Assembly: GCF_019216885.1 (NCBI RefSeq)
Contig: NZ_JAAQRC020000001.1
Span: 1-64,000, forward strand
Direction: 5' to 3'
Source: Methylobacterium sp. SyP6R
Lineage (GTDB): Bacteria > Pseudomonadota > Alphaproteobacteria > Rhizobiales > Beijerinckiaceae
Length of the DNA: 64,000 bases
Of this stretch, positions 48,014 to 56,477 are shown one piece after another. A model generated the notes under the pieces. That model worked only from the letters and a program-made list of their open reading frames with translations, did no database searches and was not told the origin of the DNA. Each line of letters begins with the position of its first letter. Position 1 is the first letter of the stretch. A program made the position numbers and the translations under genes.

Positions 48014-48315
48014 TCGTCGATCTCCCGACCCTTGTGACGATCGTCGCGATGGCCGTGGTGACGTATGCCACGCGCATCGGCGGATTGGCCCTCGGCGACC
48101 GGCTGCAGCTCGGTCCGCGCGCCAAGGCCGCCGTCGACGCGATCCCGCCCGCGGTGCTGGTTGCGGTGATCGCGCCCTCACTTCTCGCGACGGGCTGGCG
48201 CGAGACTGCAGCCAGCGCGATCACCATCATCGCCGCGACCCGGTTCCCTCTTATCGGGACTGTGGCGGTCGGCGTCGGGACGATCGTGCTGCTTCGGCAC
48301 GTCGTCCCGGGCTGA
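48010..48315 (+). CDS. azlD: AzlD family small permease subunit
   Basis: A 101-residue membrane protein with three to four hydrophobic helices: TLVTIVAMAVVTYATRIGGL, AVDAIPPAVLVAVIAPSLLA and FPLIGTVAVGVGTIVLLRHV. This is the AzlD pattern, partner of AzlC in amino-acid export. Its start overlaps the azlC stop (ATGA), showing coupling. Two dispersed repeats follow. Confidence 0.92.
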   Translation: MIVDLPTLVTIVAMAVVTYATRIGGLALGDRLQLGPRAKAAVDAIPPAVLVAVIAPSLLATGWRETAASAITIIAATRFPLIGTVAVGVGTIVLLRHVVPG

Positions 48316-48352
48316 CCTCACGCGGCCAAATTTGCCAAGTCCGCGGCGCTCC

Positions 48353-48456
48353 AGAGCGTTTTTCTGGCGAAACGGATACCGGTTCTCCGCAAAAATACAT
48401 CAAAACCAAATACTTATAGAATTTCGCGATGGCAATGCGATCGTGAAGTGCTCTAG
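48353..48456 (+). repeat. Dispersed repeat, GAGCATTTTCCGACG family, variant copy
   Basis: Begins agagcgtttttctggcgaaa, includes ccggttctccgcaaaaata and ends gcgatcgtgaagtgctctag. It is a variant of the same element, immediately abutting the next copy, so the two share the CTCTAGAG junction. Confidence 0.8.
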
Positions 48457-48557
48457 AGCATTTTCCGACGAAGTGGATGCCGGTTCGGCGCCGAAAATGC
48501 GGCAAAATCAAAGACCTAGAGAGCTTTGCGATGGCAACGCGATCGTGAAGTGCTCTA
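48455..48557 (+). repeat. Dispersed repeat, GAGCATTTTCCGACG family, tandem second copy
   Basis: Begins agagcattttccgacgaag, includes ccggttcggcgccgaaaatgcggc and ctagagagctttgcgatggc, and ends gatcgtgaagtgctctag. It is closely similar to 40825-40927 apart from the terminal arm, which matches the copy beside it. Confidence 0.85.
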
Positions 48558-48754
48558 GCAGAGCCAGAAATCGCCGTCCCGAAGCAACCGATCGGATTTG
48601 GGATGAGGCCGCGTGCAACTGATCCGAGCGATTTGGTCAACAGACGGTAAGGCATGGTCGCCAAAGCCCGGATGCGCGGCCCCAAAGGGTAAGAGTCCGT
48701 TTACTTCGAACCTTTCGCTTAGGCAGTATGACCTAACCCTAGGCGGCCGCCCTC

Positions 48755-49714
48755 ATGCGCTTTCTTCTCGCACCGGTTCTGCTCGTCGCCGCGTGCTGCA
48801 CCTCCCTCGCGGCCGCCCCCTCCCCGTTCCGCGCGTCCCTCGCGGCGGCCGGCGGCTGCGGCGCGCACCGCGCCCTTGCGGAAGAAAGGCTCGGCCGGCT
48901 CAGCGCCGCCACGGTGTCCGCCGTGCCGCAGGGCGAGGCCGACCTGTTCGGCAAGCCGGCCGGGCAATGGACCGAGGACGAGATCCGCGACGCCCTTTCC
49001 GCCTTCGCAGCCTGCGAGATCCGCTCCGAGCCGGCCGGCACCGGACGGAGCGAGCGCCTCGCCCGCGACCTACGCGGCCTCGACACGGCCCTGCGCCGGG
49101 CCATCGTCGTCGGGCACGCCCGCGCCCCCATCGAGGCGGGCGAGGAGCGGGCGCCGCACGGGTCCGGCCGCGGTCACACGATGCCCGGGGCCGCCAGGCT
49201 GCGGCAGGGCCCGGCCTTCACCCCCGCGCTGCGGAGCGGCATCCCGGCGGAAGGCCCGCGACCTGTCGCGGCACCCGCAGACACACCGCACGCAGAAGCG
49301 CCAAACGGGGTCGCCGTACAGTCGGCCTCTTCCGATGCATGGGACGACGCGCCGCCCGCCCAGGCTTGGCGCACGCAGCCGCCGGTCGCCGATCCGGCGC
49401 CGGGTGTGCCGGCCCGCCCGGCGCTGGCGCCGATCGCCGCATACCGGCCGCCGACCGAGCGGACGCAGTGCCCGGTCAGCCTCGTCGCCTTCGAGCTGCT
49501 CCAGGCCGAGATGCGTCTCTCCGAGGTCGAGAACCTGCTCGGCTGCCGGGGCACCATCGACGCCACGGCAACAATTCCAGGACTCGGCACCTTCGTGACG
49601 TATCTCTGGTCGGACCGCGGCAGCGGCGCCACCGTCACGCTCGTCTTCCAGAACAAGCGCCTGCGCTCGAAGGCGCAGCGCGGCCTCGGTGCGGAAGCCC
49701 GGCGCGCCGGCTGA
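48755..49714 (+). CDS. Secreted hypothetical protein with C-terminal SmpA/BLIP-like domain
   Basis: A 319-residue protein with a signal peptide (MRFLLAPVLLVAACCTSLAA), a helical N-terminal domain with two Cys (GGCGAHRALAEERL and AACEIRSEP), a long Pro/Ala-rich disordered middle and a compact C-terminal domain. The latter reads LQAEMRLSEVENLLGCRGTI then LWSDRGSGATVTLVFQNKRL. It resembles the small beta-lactamase-inhibitor/SmpA-type folds that start with a helix and a four-stranded sheet. Function is unknown, probably periplasmic. A second frame over the middle of the gene is a shadow. Confidence 0.75.
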   Translation: MRFLLAPVLLVAACCTSLAAAPSPFRASLAAAGGCGAHRALAEERLGRLSAATVSAVPQGEADLFGKPAGQWTEDEIRDALSAFAACEIRSEPAGTGRSERLARDLRGLDTALRRAIVVGHARAPIEAGEERAPHGSGRGHTMPGAARLRQGPAFTPALRSGIPAEGPRPVAAPADTPHAEAPNGVAVQSASSDAWDDAPPAQAWRTQPPVADPAPGVPARPALAPIAAYRPPTERTQCPVSLVAFELLQAEMRLSEVENLLGCRGTIDATATIPGLGTFVTYLWSDRGSGATVTLVFQNKRLRSKAQRGLGAEARRAG

Positions 49715-49779
49715 GCAACCGGGCGGGAATTCATCCCCACCGGCGATCGACCGCATGATCCGCAATCTCCGTCCTGACG

Positions 49780-50050
49780 CGAACCCCGCGCTACCTGAAC
49801 CATCATCTCGTCCGGGAGGGGGCGCTGTCGCTGCAAGGCCTCCTCCGCCAGCGCCTCAAGCCAGGTGCGCCACTCCTCCGCGGCGGTGAGCAGCCGCGCC
49901 ACGTTCTGCGCCCGTGGCGTTCGAGATCCGCGCCCGTACCTCCTCGGCCGACAGCGTCCCACCGGGAGGCCTGCGCCTCCAGGAAGGCGACGATCTCTGG
50001 AGCTTCGCCTCGCGGAGCGCCCACCGTTCCTCGGTGAGCGCCATCATCAC
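49780..50050 (-). pseudogene. Frameshifted small phage-type gene
   Basis: Fragments in three minus-strand frames line up as one gene: MMALTEERWALREAKLQ, then EIVAFLEAQAS, GGTLSAEEVRARISNATGA, AQNVARLLTAAEEWRTWLEA and LAEEALQRQRPLPDEMMVQ. At least three frameshifts are required, so it is dead. It lies directly downstream of a phage portal protein remnant in the same orientation. Function not recognised. Confidence 0.55.
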
Positions 50051-50075
50051 GTGCCCGCACCCTCATGCGACGCGC

Positions 50076-50325
50076 TCAAGGGCATCCGGGCCGATCGGCG
50101 GGGGCATCGAAGCGGGAGGCCCGCTCCGGATCGACAGCGGCGGGGATGGGGGCGCCCGGCTGCGCCCCGGTGCCGGCGATGGCCCGCGCGATGGTCGTCG
50201 TGTTGACCGGCACGAAGTGGTGGCGCCGTCCGGCTCGAGCGGTTCCATGTCCTCAAGCCCGAGGATCTGGTTCGGCGACAGCCCGCCGACCCCGAACAGC
50301 AACGGGTACAACCTGGACCGGATCA
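50076..50325 (-). pseudogene. Phage portal protein C-terminal remnant
   Basis: YPLLFGVGGLSPNQILGLED followed by MEPLEPDGATT in one frame, then HHFVPVNTTTIARAIAGTGA and PERASRFDAPADRPG in the next, ending at a TGA at 50076. The SPNQILGLEDMEPL-then-FVPVN pattern is that of the C-terminal region of HK97-type portal proteins. The frameshift lies near 50230 and the N-terminal bulk is gone. Confidence 0.55.
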
Positions 50326-50734
50326 CCGACATGCTGATTCGCAGCGTCGGCAATGAAGCGAAGCTGGATGCCCGGGCCAAGGAACTCGCGAAGGAGGAAA
50401 GGCGGCTGATGGCCGAGCTCGAAGCGCTGCCAGACGTGCCGCAGATGGTGGCGCGGCATCCCGCAGCTATCGCCTCTTACGAGGAGGCGCTGGGACGGCT
50501 GGACGAAGCGCCGGACGCCTGCACCAAGGCCGGCGATCCGGAGCTGGCGTCCGCTCTCCGCGACCTCGTGGACACGGTCACGGTTGGCGGGATCCTGAGG
50601 TGAAGGGCGGCATCGAGGTAGAAATCTCAGGACGCCTGACTGCACTGCTCGGGCCTAAAGCTTATCCGAACAAGGTCCGTGCAGTGGGGGGACCTGATGG
50701 TAGCGGAGGACCGCTACATCAAGCGACCCACTAA
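50326..50734 (+). pseudogene. Serine recombinase C-terminal remnant
   Basis: The plus-strand sequence ITDMLIRSVGNEAKLDARAK, MAELEALPDVPQMVARHPAA, LGRLDEAPDACTKAG and LRDLVDTVTVGG matches the coiled C-terminal region of large serine recombinases. It then shifts frame near 50595 to continue GGIEVEISGRLTALLG, the family's usual beta-strand ending, and stops at 50734. The catalytic domain is missing. The left end is abutted against the portal remnant on the other strand, a recombination scar. Confidence 0.5.
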
Positions 50735-50813
50735 GGCGGAGCCGACGTTCCTGTTTCGTGCGAAGGCGGCTTGATCCGGGAACAGGCCTGATGCCGCAAG
50801 TCAGGCGGGGTTT

Positions 50814-51167
50814 GTGCACCTCCCTCCCCCCTCTAAGTCCCGCGGCCTCGCCAGCCTCTCCCCTGGCGTCGTCCTGTGCCGCGGCCTGCGCGAAGCGGAG
50901 TGGGCTGAGACGCACGAGCGCTGCCAGGAGTTCGTCGAGCGCTGGGGGATGCAGGCGCACGCGGCTGGGTGGGACACGCTGCGCCTTTTCGGGGTGTCTC
51001 CCGAATTCGGCGCGATCCGCGGTGACTGGAAGGGCCAGCTCATCCCGCTCATCGCCGACGTGACCGAGGTCAACGCCGAGTTCATCCGGATCGGTCCGTG
51101 GCGGGCGTTCTTGCTGCACCCGATCAAGCAGCAGGGCATGATCCCGATCTGGAGCTACGGGCGATGA
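50814..51167 (+). CDS. Hypothetical protein, paralogue of the broken gene at 63154
   Basis: A 117-residue protein. The core ASLSPGVVLCRGLREAEWAE, RCQEFVERWGMQAHAAGWDT, LRLFGVSPEFGAIRGDWKGQ and LIPLIADVTEVNAEFIRIGP recurs almost segment for segment at 63154-63514. No signal or membrane segment; Trp/Gly-rich. The homologous copy starts at SIPSVVLEWSKGFASLSPG, so the real start could be slightly different. It overlaps the next gene by 4 nt. Family unknown, probably phage- or element-borne. Confidence 0.7.
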   Translation: MHLPPPSKSRGLASLSPGVVLCRGLREAEWAETHERCQEFVERWGMQAHAAGWDTLRLFGVSPEFGAIRGDWKGQLIPLIADVTEVNAEFIRIGPWRAFLLHPIKQQGMIPIWSYGR

Positions 51168-51409
51168 CCGGCGGCGAGGCCTTCCGAGCGAAACTCCTGA
51201 CCGACGATGCGCTCGACGCGGCGATCGCCGCCTACCTCGCCGACCCGTCGGCGCCGGTGGTGCTCGAGATCGGGGACAGGCGCCTCGACGTCGCCGCGGC
51301 CGTCATGGCGCACCAGTGGTCGGCGGACGAGCTTGCGATCGAGGATGCGACACCGGCCCGGCGGCGGAATGCGGTGAGGACGGCGGTGCTGCTGGCAACT
51401 GTGGGGTGA
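51164..51409 (+). CDS. Small hypothetical protein coupled to 50814-51167
   Basis: An 81-residue protein starting with ATG inside the preceding stop (ATGA). Sequence: MTGGEAFRAKLLTDDALDAA, IAAYLADPSAPVVLEIGDRR and a C-terminal helix (AMVMAHQ-type, reading AAAVMAHQWSADELAIEDAT). Acidic and soluble. No family recognised. A strong hairpin follows at 51445-51470. Confidence 0.65.
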   Translation: MTGGEAFRAKLLTDDALDAAIAAYLADPSAPVVLEIGDRRLDVAAAVMAHQWSADELAIEDATPARRRNAVRTAVLLATVG

Positions 51410-51444
51410 CAAGGCTTTCGGACTACAAATCAATGATCTCTCAT

Positions 51445-51470
51445 CGCAGGTGCCCTTTTGGGCACCTGCG
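51445..51470. terminator. Bidirectional hairpin between convergent genes
   Basis: CGCAGGTGCCC, loop TTTT, GGGCACCTGCG: a perfect 11-bp stem lying between the stop at 51409 and the convergent ATPase stop at 51481. It marks the boundary where composition drops to AT-rich. Confidence 0.75.
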
Positions 51471-51480
51471 AGCGATCTAA

Positions 51481-52932
51481 TTAGGTTTGTCCTGGGGTAT
51501 TTGAATCAAGTTGATCTGTAATATTTCTGCCGACTGTGTAACAATAGACTGAACTCGGTATAATTCTGAGCTTAACTCCCTCAAGAACAATTTCATCGCT
51601 AATTGTTTTCGTAGTTAGAAAAGCACTTCTTACGTTTTTATGTTTTTTTAACATGAATTGAAGATGTTTATATTGATCATACGGCCTGCTATTATATCTA
51701 TCAGACCATTTTACTTCACCGATCCAATCGGGCCGCTGGCTGTGCGATGACAACATCACTATATCAACTTCTCCTTCGTTTTTCCATCGAGCATATCGCA
51801 ATTGTCGGAAGTTGATTGCATGTTGCCACTGAGAATATATGGCCGACTCGGCAAGATGGCATATTGCATCAGTGTCTTCTTCGTATACTGGCCCGAACAG
51901 GGCTGCTCGCATCGATGGATTGTTCAGGTATATCTTGAAATTTCTTTCTCTCTGTAGAGACTTGCAGTTTTCGTCAACGTGAGAAACTTTGATTATTAGA
52001 AATGCTTTTTCCAGATATTCAATGTACTTCTTGATTGTTGGCTTGGCCAATCCAGATCCTTGAGAAATATTTTCTAGATTTGCTTCGTGACCCGCATTAT
52101 AAGCAAGGAATGAAAACAGCTTGTTAAGTTCTTGTATTTCTTCAATGCCATACAAGCTTGGGAGATCTTTCAAAAGAACTTTATCAATAATGTCGTTTCT
52201 AATAAACTGTTCGGGGTTGTTCCGTATAGCCGTGTTAATCACAGCCTCAGGATACCCTCCAAAATTCAAGTAATCTACAAACCTGGCATTTAATTTTTGA
52301 ATATCGACAGGTGCAAAATAATGTAAAGCCACTCCCGGCAATCTCTCAGATCGCTCGCGGCGTTCGATTAATGCATCATCTTCGCCAAGAAAAACGAGAA
52401 ACTCGTAAAAAGTCAGAGGGGGAAGCATAAATTCGGAGAACCTACCTGCCCCAGACTCTTGACTTTTCAGTCGTAATGCTGCGGCGGCAGACCCAGTGGC
52501 GACAAATTTTACATCCTTATAGCTATCAACAAGATCCTTGAGGTCTATTTCCCAGTCTTTCAGATATTGGATCTCATCAAATACGACAAGCTTTTGACCA
52601 TTTTTTGCTGGCATCAACGACAAAAATTTTTCAAGCGAAATTCCTGAATATACTGGCGTATCAATACTGGCATACAAGACATTTGAAGGCTCTATTCCAG
52701 CAATCATTGCTTCATGCAATAGCTGTTTAATCATAAACGTCTTGCCGACCCGGCGGGGTCCAAGCAATATTGCGGCCCTTCGAACGGAAAAATTGAGAGC
52801 CAGCTGCTTGAACGGCTCGAAATACACCCGTCTTGGACTTGTGGCTTCTGGAATGGTCCAAACGCTGTTGACCCACCAGGGGTTATCGCGTTCGATCCTA
52901 CGCTGGATGTCGATGTCGCTTATGGCTCGCAT
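51481..52932 (-). CDS. AAA_14/DUF4143 family ATPase
   Basis: A 483-residue protein with an N-terminal P-loop ATPase domain (Walker A LLGPRRVGKT, Walker B KLVVFDEIQYLKDWE, arginine-containing sensor region FVATGSAAAALRLKSQESGAGRF) and a C-terminal DUF4143 domain. The latter ends in a PD-(D/E)xK-like arrangement: NEGEVDIVML followed by WIGEVKWSD, i.e. E-D-ExK. A middle winged-helix segment reads SQGSGLAKPTIKKYIEYLEK. Such proteins are widespread, often on mobile DNA, with unknown function. Composition is clearly AT-rich relative to the host. The Met at 52932 is preferred; 52953 adds seven residues. Confidence 0.88.
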   Translation of the reverse strand: MRAISDIDIQRRIERDNPWWVNSVWTIPEATSPRRVYFEPFKQLALNFSVRRAAILLGPRRVGKTFMIKQLLHEAMIAGIEPSNVLYASIDTPVYSGISLEKFLSLMPAKNGQKLVVFDEIQYLKDWEIDLKDLVDSYKDVKFVATGSAAAALRLKSQESGAGRFSEFMLPPLTFYEFLVFLGEDDALIERRERSERLPGVALHYFAPVDIQKLNARFVDYLNFGGYPEAVINTAIRNNPEQFIRNDIIDKVLLKDLPSLYGIEEIQELNKLFSFLAYNAGHEANLENISQGSGLAKPTIKKYIEYLEKAFLIIKVSHVDENCKSLQRERNFKIYLNNPSMRAALFGPVYEEDTDAICHLAESAIYSQWQHAINFRQLRYARWKNEGEVDIVMLSSHSQRPDWIGEVKWSDRYNSRPYDQYKHLQFMLKKHKNVRSAFLTTKTISDEIVLEGVKLRIIPSSVYCYTVGRNITDQLDSNTPGQT

Positions 52933-53077
52933 GTAACGCTCCGCTCGAGCCAATAGAGAAACGATCGTTTAGCTATTTGTCAATCATGGCTTAAGCCATT
53001 GATGCAGCTTGGTAATTTCCTGCAAAATAGTGAGCGTCCTTTCAGACGGCAGGCCTCAATGGCCCATTCTCCGATCG

Positions 53078-53600
53078 TTAAGCCGGCTGCGCAGCTACGA
53101 CCGTCGGCACCTCGCTCAACCGTGTCGTGAACCGTGGCGAGCGCATCTCGAACTTGGTCGACCAGGTGCGCTTCTCCACCAACCCCGCCCGAGCCGGCAC
53201 CACAGCACCACGCCCGAACCGGCTGTTGCAGGCGTCCATCGCCGCCATCAGCGCGCCGGACTTCTCCCGATCGAGGGCGCCGAACAACGGGCGAGGCGCG
53301 CCGTCGAGCGGCACGAGATCCTTCGTGACTAGCCCAGCCTTGCTGTAGCGCCAGGGCGTCGGCCCCTGTTCCTTCCAGGTCTTCGCCACACCGTGGAGCG
53401 CGGCCTGGATCAGGTGGCGGCTGTCGTTCGTCGCCTCGGGCAGGTGGACCACCGTCGAGACCGCGCGCATCGGGTCGCCCCGGTCGTGCTCGCTCGTGTG
53501 ATAGAAGACGGTGACGGCCGAGACGGCGAGACCGTCGCGCCGCAGCTTCTCGCCGAGCCGTGTCGCGTGCGCCGCCACCGACCTCCTGGATGGTCTCGAG
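53078..53600 (-). pseudogene. umuC: UmuC (DNA polymerase V) C-terminal remnant
   Basis: The minus-strand sequence HATRLGEKLRRDGLAVSAVT, VVHLPEATNDSRHLIQAALH, TWKEQGPTPWRYSKAGLVTK, DREKSGALMAAMDACNSRFG and WSTKFEMRSPRFTTRLSEVP is the little-finger plus DUF4113 tail of UmuC. The catalytic palm and fingers are absent. The frame is broken near 53590, where the sequence passes into an unrelated upstream frame. So this is a truncated gene next to AT-rich cargo, returning briefly to host-like GC. Confidence 0.75.
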
Positions 53601-53948
53601 GATGGTCGCCTGGCGGTTCGTGGCACCGGCGTAGAACTGGGCCTCGCGCGAGGCGATCCAGTCGTCGGCCACCGAGTTCGCCCGGTCAAGGTCGAGCGAC
53701 CCCTCCCAGCCGTCGGGGTCCTCCTCGAAGATCGGCGGGCCGTTGAGCGGGCGCGACTTCACCGCAGTTGCATACTGCATCAGAATGCGTTCGAGCAAAT
53801 ATCATGACGGAGCGGTATCATGGTACCACACAAAGTCGATCCATACTTGCTAATCTTTTTTCAATTGATGGCCGTTCCTAATGCGGCCCGGCAGGAAGGC
53901 AGTTCAATGAATCACAACCCCTAACTCCGATAGCCACAGTTGGTGCAA
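53601..53948. other. Junction region upstream of the umuC remnant
   Basis: A minus-strand frame (53601-53798) opens with MQYATAVKSRPLNGPPIFEE and runs into the umuC remnant out of frame. It is not recognised and may be another truncated gene. From 53800 the DNA is AT-rich and non-coding up to the gene at 53949. Confidence 0.4.
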
Positions 53949-54263
53949 ATGCCTGAAAACGTAACAGACGATATTCTTGAGAGATTTCTCAAATCGAAAG
54001 GCGCCACTAGAGATTGCGAAGCGTGCGGAGAAAACAAATGGATCGTTAGAGCTGACGACTCAGATGGCATATCCTTCTCGATGTCCTTACTTAAAACCGC
54101 GGATCATAAAGAATTGAACTTTGGGTTGGGAGTCTGCGGAGTTATATGCGGTAATTGCGCGAATATAAGAACTTTCTATAGGGGGTCGGTTCTGAGGTGG
54201 GGTCTTGAAAACAATCTTATAAAGCATGATGAAGGCGCAAAAAGCGAGAACGAAGATGAATGA
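53949..54263 (+). CDS. Small putative zinc-binding protein in AT-rich island
   Basis: A 104-residue protein. Start MPENVTDDILERFLKSKGAT, then a CxxC pair (DCEACGEN), a central beta stretch (KWIVRADDSDGISFSMSLLK) and a second CxxC (VICGNCANIR) spaced about 48 residues later: a likely four-Cys zinc ribbon. The acidic tail ends KSENEDE. ATG at 53949 is favoured over the TTG at 53940. It overlaps the next gene, so both are likely cotranscribed. Family not recognised. Confidence 0.75.
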   Translation: MPENVTDDILERFLKSKGATRDCEACGENKWIVRADDSDGISFSMSLLKTADHKELNFGLGVCGVICGNCANIRTFYRGSVLRWGLENNLIKHDEGAKSENEDE

Positions 54264-54744
54264 GCCAGTTCAACAAATTCTATCAGCTGAAGTTGCCGAT
54301 ATTAAGAGATATAGGCGCCTAGAAGGAGGCAGAGGAATGGGCTCGTCATCAGGCGGCGGGGGAGGTTCGGATGATATAAGGGATCGCGTTGGCAATCTAG
54401 AGAGAGATTTCAATAAAATCATCGATCGTCTAGATGGTATAAAAAACTTGGTAGAAGGCGCCCGCTTAGATATCGATGGCAAACTCACAAAGATAGAGCT
54501 GAAGGCAAGTATTGTAGATACTAAGCTTGATGCCAAGGCTGGAAGTGCGGAACTCAATAAAATCGGCGGGGAGATCAATGCTAAAATGATCGGAATTGAA
54601 AGAGATTTGATTGGAAAAGCGTCGGCTTCAGACCTTAGTTTGGTTAAGGGCGGCATCGATAAGCTTCCAACGACAATTCAATTGCTAGGATTTATTGTCG
54701 CCGTATTTGTAGCCGCTGGCGTCGCCAAGCATTTTGGCTGGTAA
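54256..54744 (+). CDS. Coiled-coil protein with C-terminal membrane anchor
   Basis: A 162-residue protein (a start at 54226 would add ten residues). After a short N-terminal region with a Ser/Gly stretch (GMGSSSGGGGGSDD) comes a long heptad-rich coiled coil (IRDRVGNLERDFNKIIDRLD, continuing through KLDAKAGSAELNKIGGEINA) and a single C-terminal hydrophobic helix LLGFIVAVFVAAGVAKHFGW. That is a tail-anchored topology, with the coil in the cytoplasm. The start overlaps the stop of the zinc-protein gene. Similar layouts occur in phage- and defence-associated membrane proteins, but no family is assigned. Confidence 0.75.
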   Translation: MNEPVQQILSAEVADIKRYRRLEGGRGMGSSSGGGGGSDDIRDRVGNLERDFNKIIDRLDGIKNLVEGARLDIDGKLTKIELKASIVDTKLDAKAGSAELNKIGGEINAKMIGIERDLIGKASASDLSLVKGGIDKLPTTIQLLGFIVAVFVAAGVAKHFGW

Positions 54745-54921
54745 GTCTCTTGTCTACGAGATCAAATATGGGAACTTTTCTCGTACATATTATATGTTTA
54801 AATGACCGCAATAAAACAAATTATTTTTTTGAGTTTTTGAGGGCAAAGATTAGAAGACAGTAAAGGCTAAGCGCCAACGCAATGCGATATACATCAACAG
54901 GACGCTAGATCAGGGGAAGTT

Positions 54922-56061
54922 ATGAACGACAGTGAAAATCTAAAAGCTGCGATTGACAGGGCGGTGCGCCTCGCGCACGAATGGAGTGGGCAGCCAAAAC
55001 CCAACGAGCCCATCGAGTCGTGGGATATCGACGCAATTGATGATGCCGTAAGAAAGATCAAGATACTTAGTAATATTGGTCAAGATCAAATAATTGAAAC
55101 CGTAACGTATATATCTGAGGCGATCAAGCTTCCCGAAATTTCGTATCTTGATAGCACAAAAGAAGTTGTTGCTATGAAAGCGCGAGCAGGCGCGCTGTCT
55201 CAAGCTCTCTGGGAAGTTGGCAAAACTGCACATGAAACCGCTGCCGGAACATCTAACATACTGACAATCTCCCCTAAGGATAAAAAATTTGCCGACTTAG
55301 TCGAAGAATTATCAAATAGCATTACACAGGCGACGGATCGAATATTAGAATTAGAGAATATGATCAATGAAAATCCAGTTGAATCAAATGCTTTGCCTAT
55401 GATCTCCGCAACAGCGGACGTTGGCTATCTAAAGCAGAAATTGCAATTGGCATCGGAGTTGATTAAGTCTTCTGTGAAGGTAAGCGTAAAATACATACAG
55501 GGAATTTTGTCATCGGCGAGAGACAATGCCGAAAATATATTGAGTTTGGTTGGTGGGTGGCTTACCAGTTTCGGCCTGAAAATCAAAAAGATAAGCTTGG
55601 GGATCGCGTCGGCAACGACAAAGGCGTTCAAATCAGGGGTTGCGCTTGCTAAGCGCCTTTTACTAGGCGCAGATGAAGTTCACAGTCCACCAGCCACCGA
55701 TACGGTACGTCTAGAGCAGGGAGTTCCCTTCAGTTTTTCAATATCACAATCGGAATTACAAGAGGAGATGTTGACGAAGATTGTTGCGGAAATAATTCGT
55801 ATAACGAAATCGAAAAACTTAGTAGGCATTTACATCGACAAATTCGAAATTCTGGGTTCGGAAAAAGACAATGGCACTGGAGTAATTTCTATGACGATTT
55901 ATAAAGCCGATGAATATAGAGAGTGGGGTTCGCGTGGGGTGATATGCAGTGTCTCGTTGAAGAAGGAGCAATATATTGTATTTGAGCAATTGGAGTTTCA
56001 GACGAAAGTAAAGGCGAAAGTTGCGCTTTATATCGCCCAGGGTGACGTGGGAAAAACATAG
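54922..56061 (+). CDS. Unrecognised 379-residue protein in AT-rich island
   Basis: ATG at 54922 follows AGGGGAAG, a good ribosome-binding site. The N-terminal 160 residues are helical (AIDRAVRLAHEWSGQPKPNE, FADLVEELSNSITQATDRIL), a central amphipathic segment (LSLVGGWLTSFGLKIKKISL) could contact a membrane, and the C-terminal 110 residues form a distinct alpha-beta domain (SFSISQSELQEEMLTKIVAE, NLVGIYIDKFEILGSEKDNG). No catalytic motif is visible. It follows the coiled-coil gene by 178 nt of AT-rich DNA and may share its regulation. Probably horizontally acquired. Confidence 0.75.
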   Translation: MNDSENLKAAIDRAVRLAHEWSGQPKPNEPIESWDIDAIDDAVRKIKILSNIGQDQIIETVTYISEAIKLPEISYLDSTKEVVAMKARAGALSQALWEVGKTAHETAAGTSNILTISPKDKKFADLVEELSNSITQATDRILELENMINENPVESNALPMISATADVGYLKQKLQLASELIKSSVKVSVKYIQGILSSARDNAENILSLVGGWLTSFGLKIKKISLGIASATTKAFKSGVALAKRLLLGADEVHSPPATDTVRLEQGVPFSFSISQSELQEEMLTKIVAEIIRITKSKNLVGIYIDKFEILGSEKDNGTGVISMTIYKADEYREWGSRGVICSVSLKKEQYIVFEQLEFQTKVKAKVALYIAQGDVGKT

Positions 56062-56136
56062 TTGTCGATAATAGCTGTAGACCAAAAACGAAAGGACGAA
56101 CAGCAGCATATTGAGCGGCGCCAGTGCAAAGCAGCC

Positions 56137-56310
56137 CTATCGCAGCGCGTGAACCGTGAACCGACTAAACCGAGGACACCAGTCGCCGAGACCGACGATG
56201 GCGCCTGCCACTCCGACCATCTCCGCAACCTCCGCCCGGTTCAACTGATCCGGGAGGAAGTCGACGAAGATCTCTGCGGACCAGTCCTGGAAGACCGGTC
56301 GTGTTCTCAT
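56137..56310 (-). pseudogene. Phage gene C-terminal fragment
   Basis: MRTRPVFQDWSAEIFVDFLP, DQLNRAEVAEMVGVAGAIVG and LGDWCPRFSRFTV fit the C-terminus of a phage structural or recombination-associated protein family (pattern TRPVF-DW...LN...AG..VGLGDWRP..GRF.V). Upstream the frame loses similarity, so only the last 57 residues remain. Confidence 0.45.
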
Positions 56311-56477
56311 GACCCGCGCTTGCCCGCCGCGCCTAGAGGCGGATCCGTAACGCGCTAGCGGGCGCCGCGTGCCAGGAACTCGCCTCCGATCCGAAATTCC
56401 GATAAGTCCATCGCGCACCTCGGCGTCCGAGCCGCCACGGTAGCACATGCGCCAGGGCGTCGACCGTTGAGCTGATC

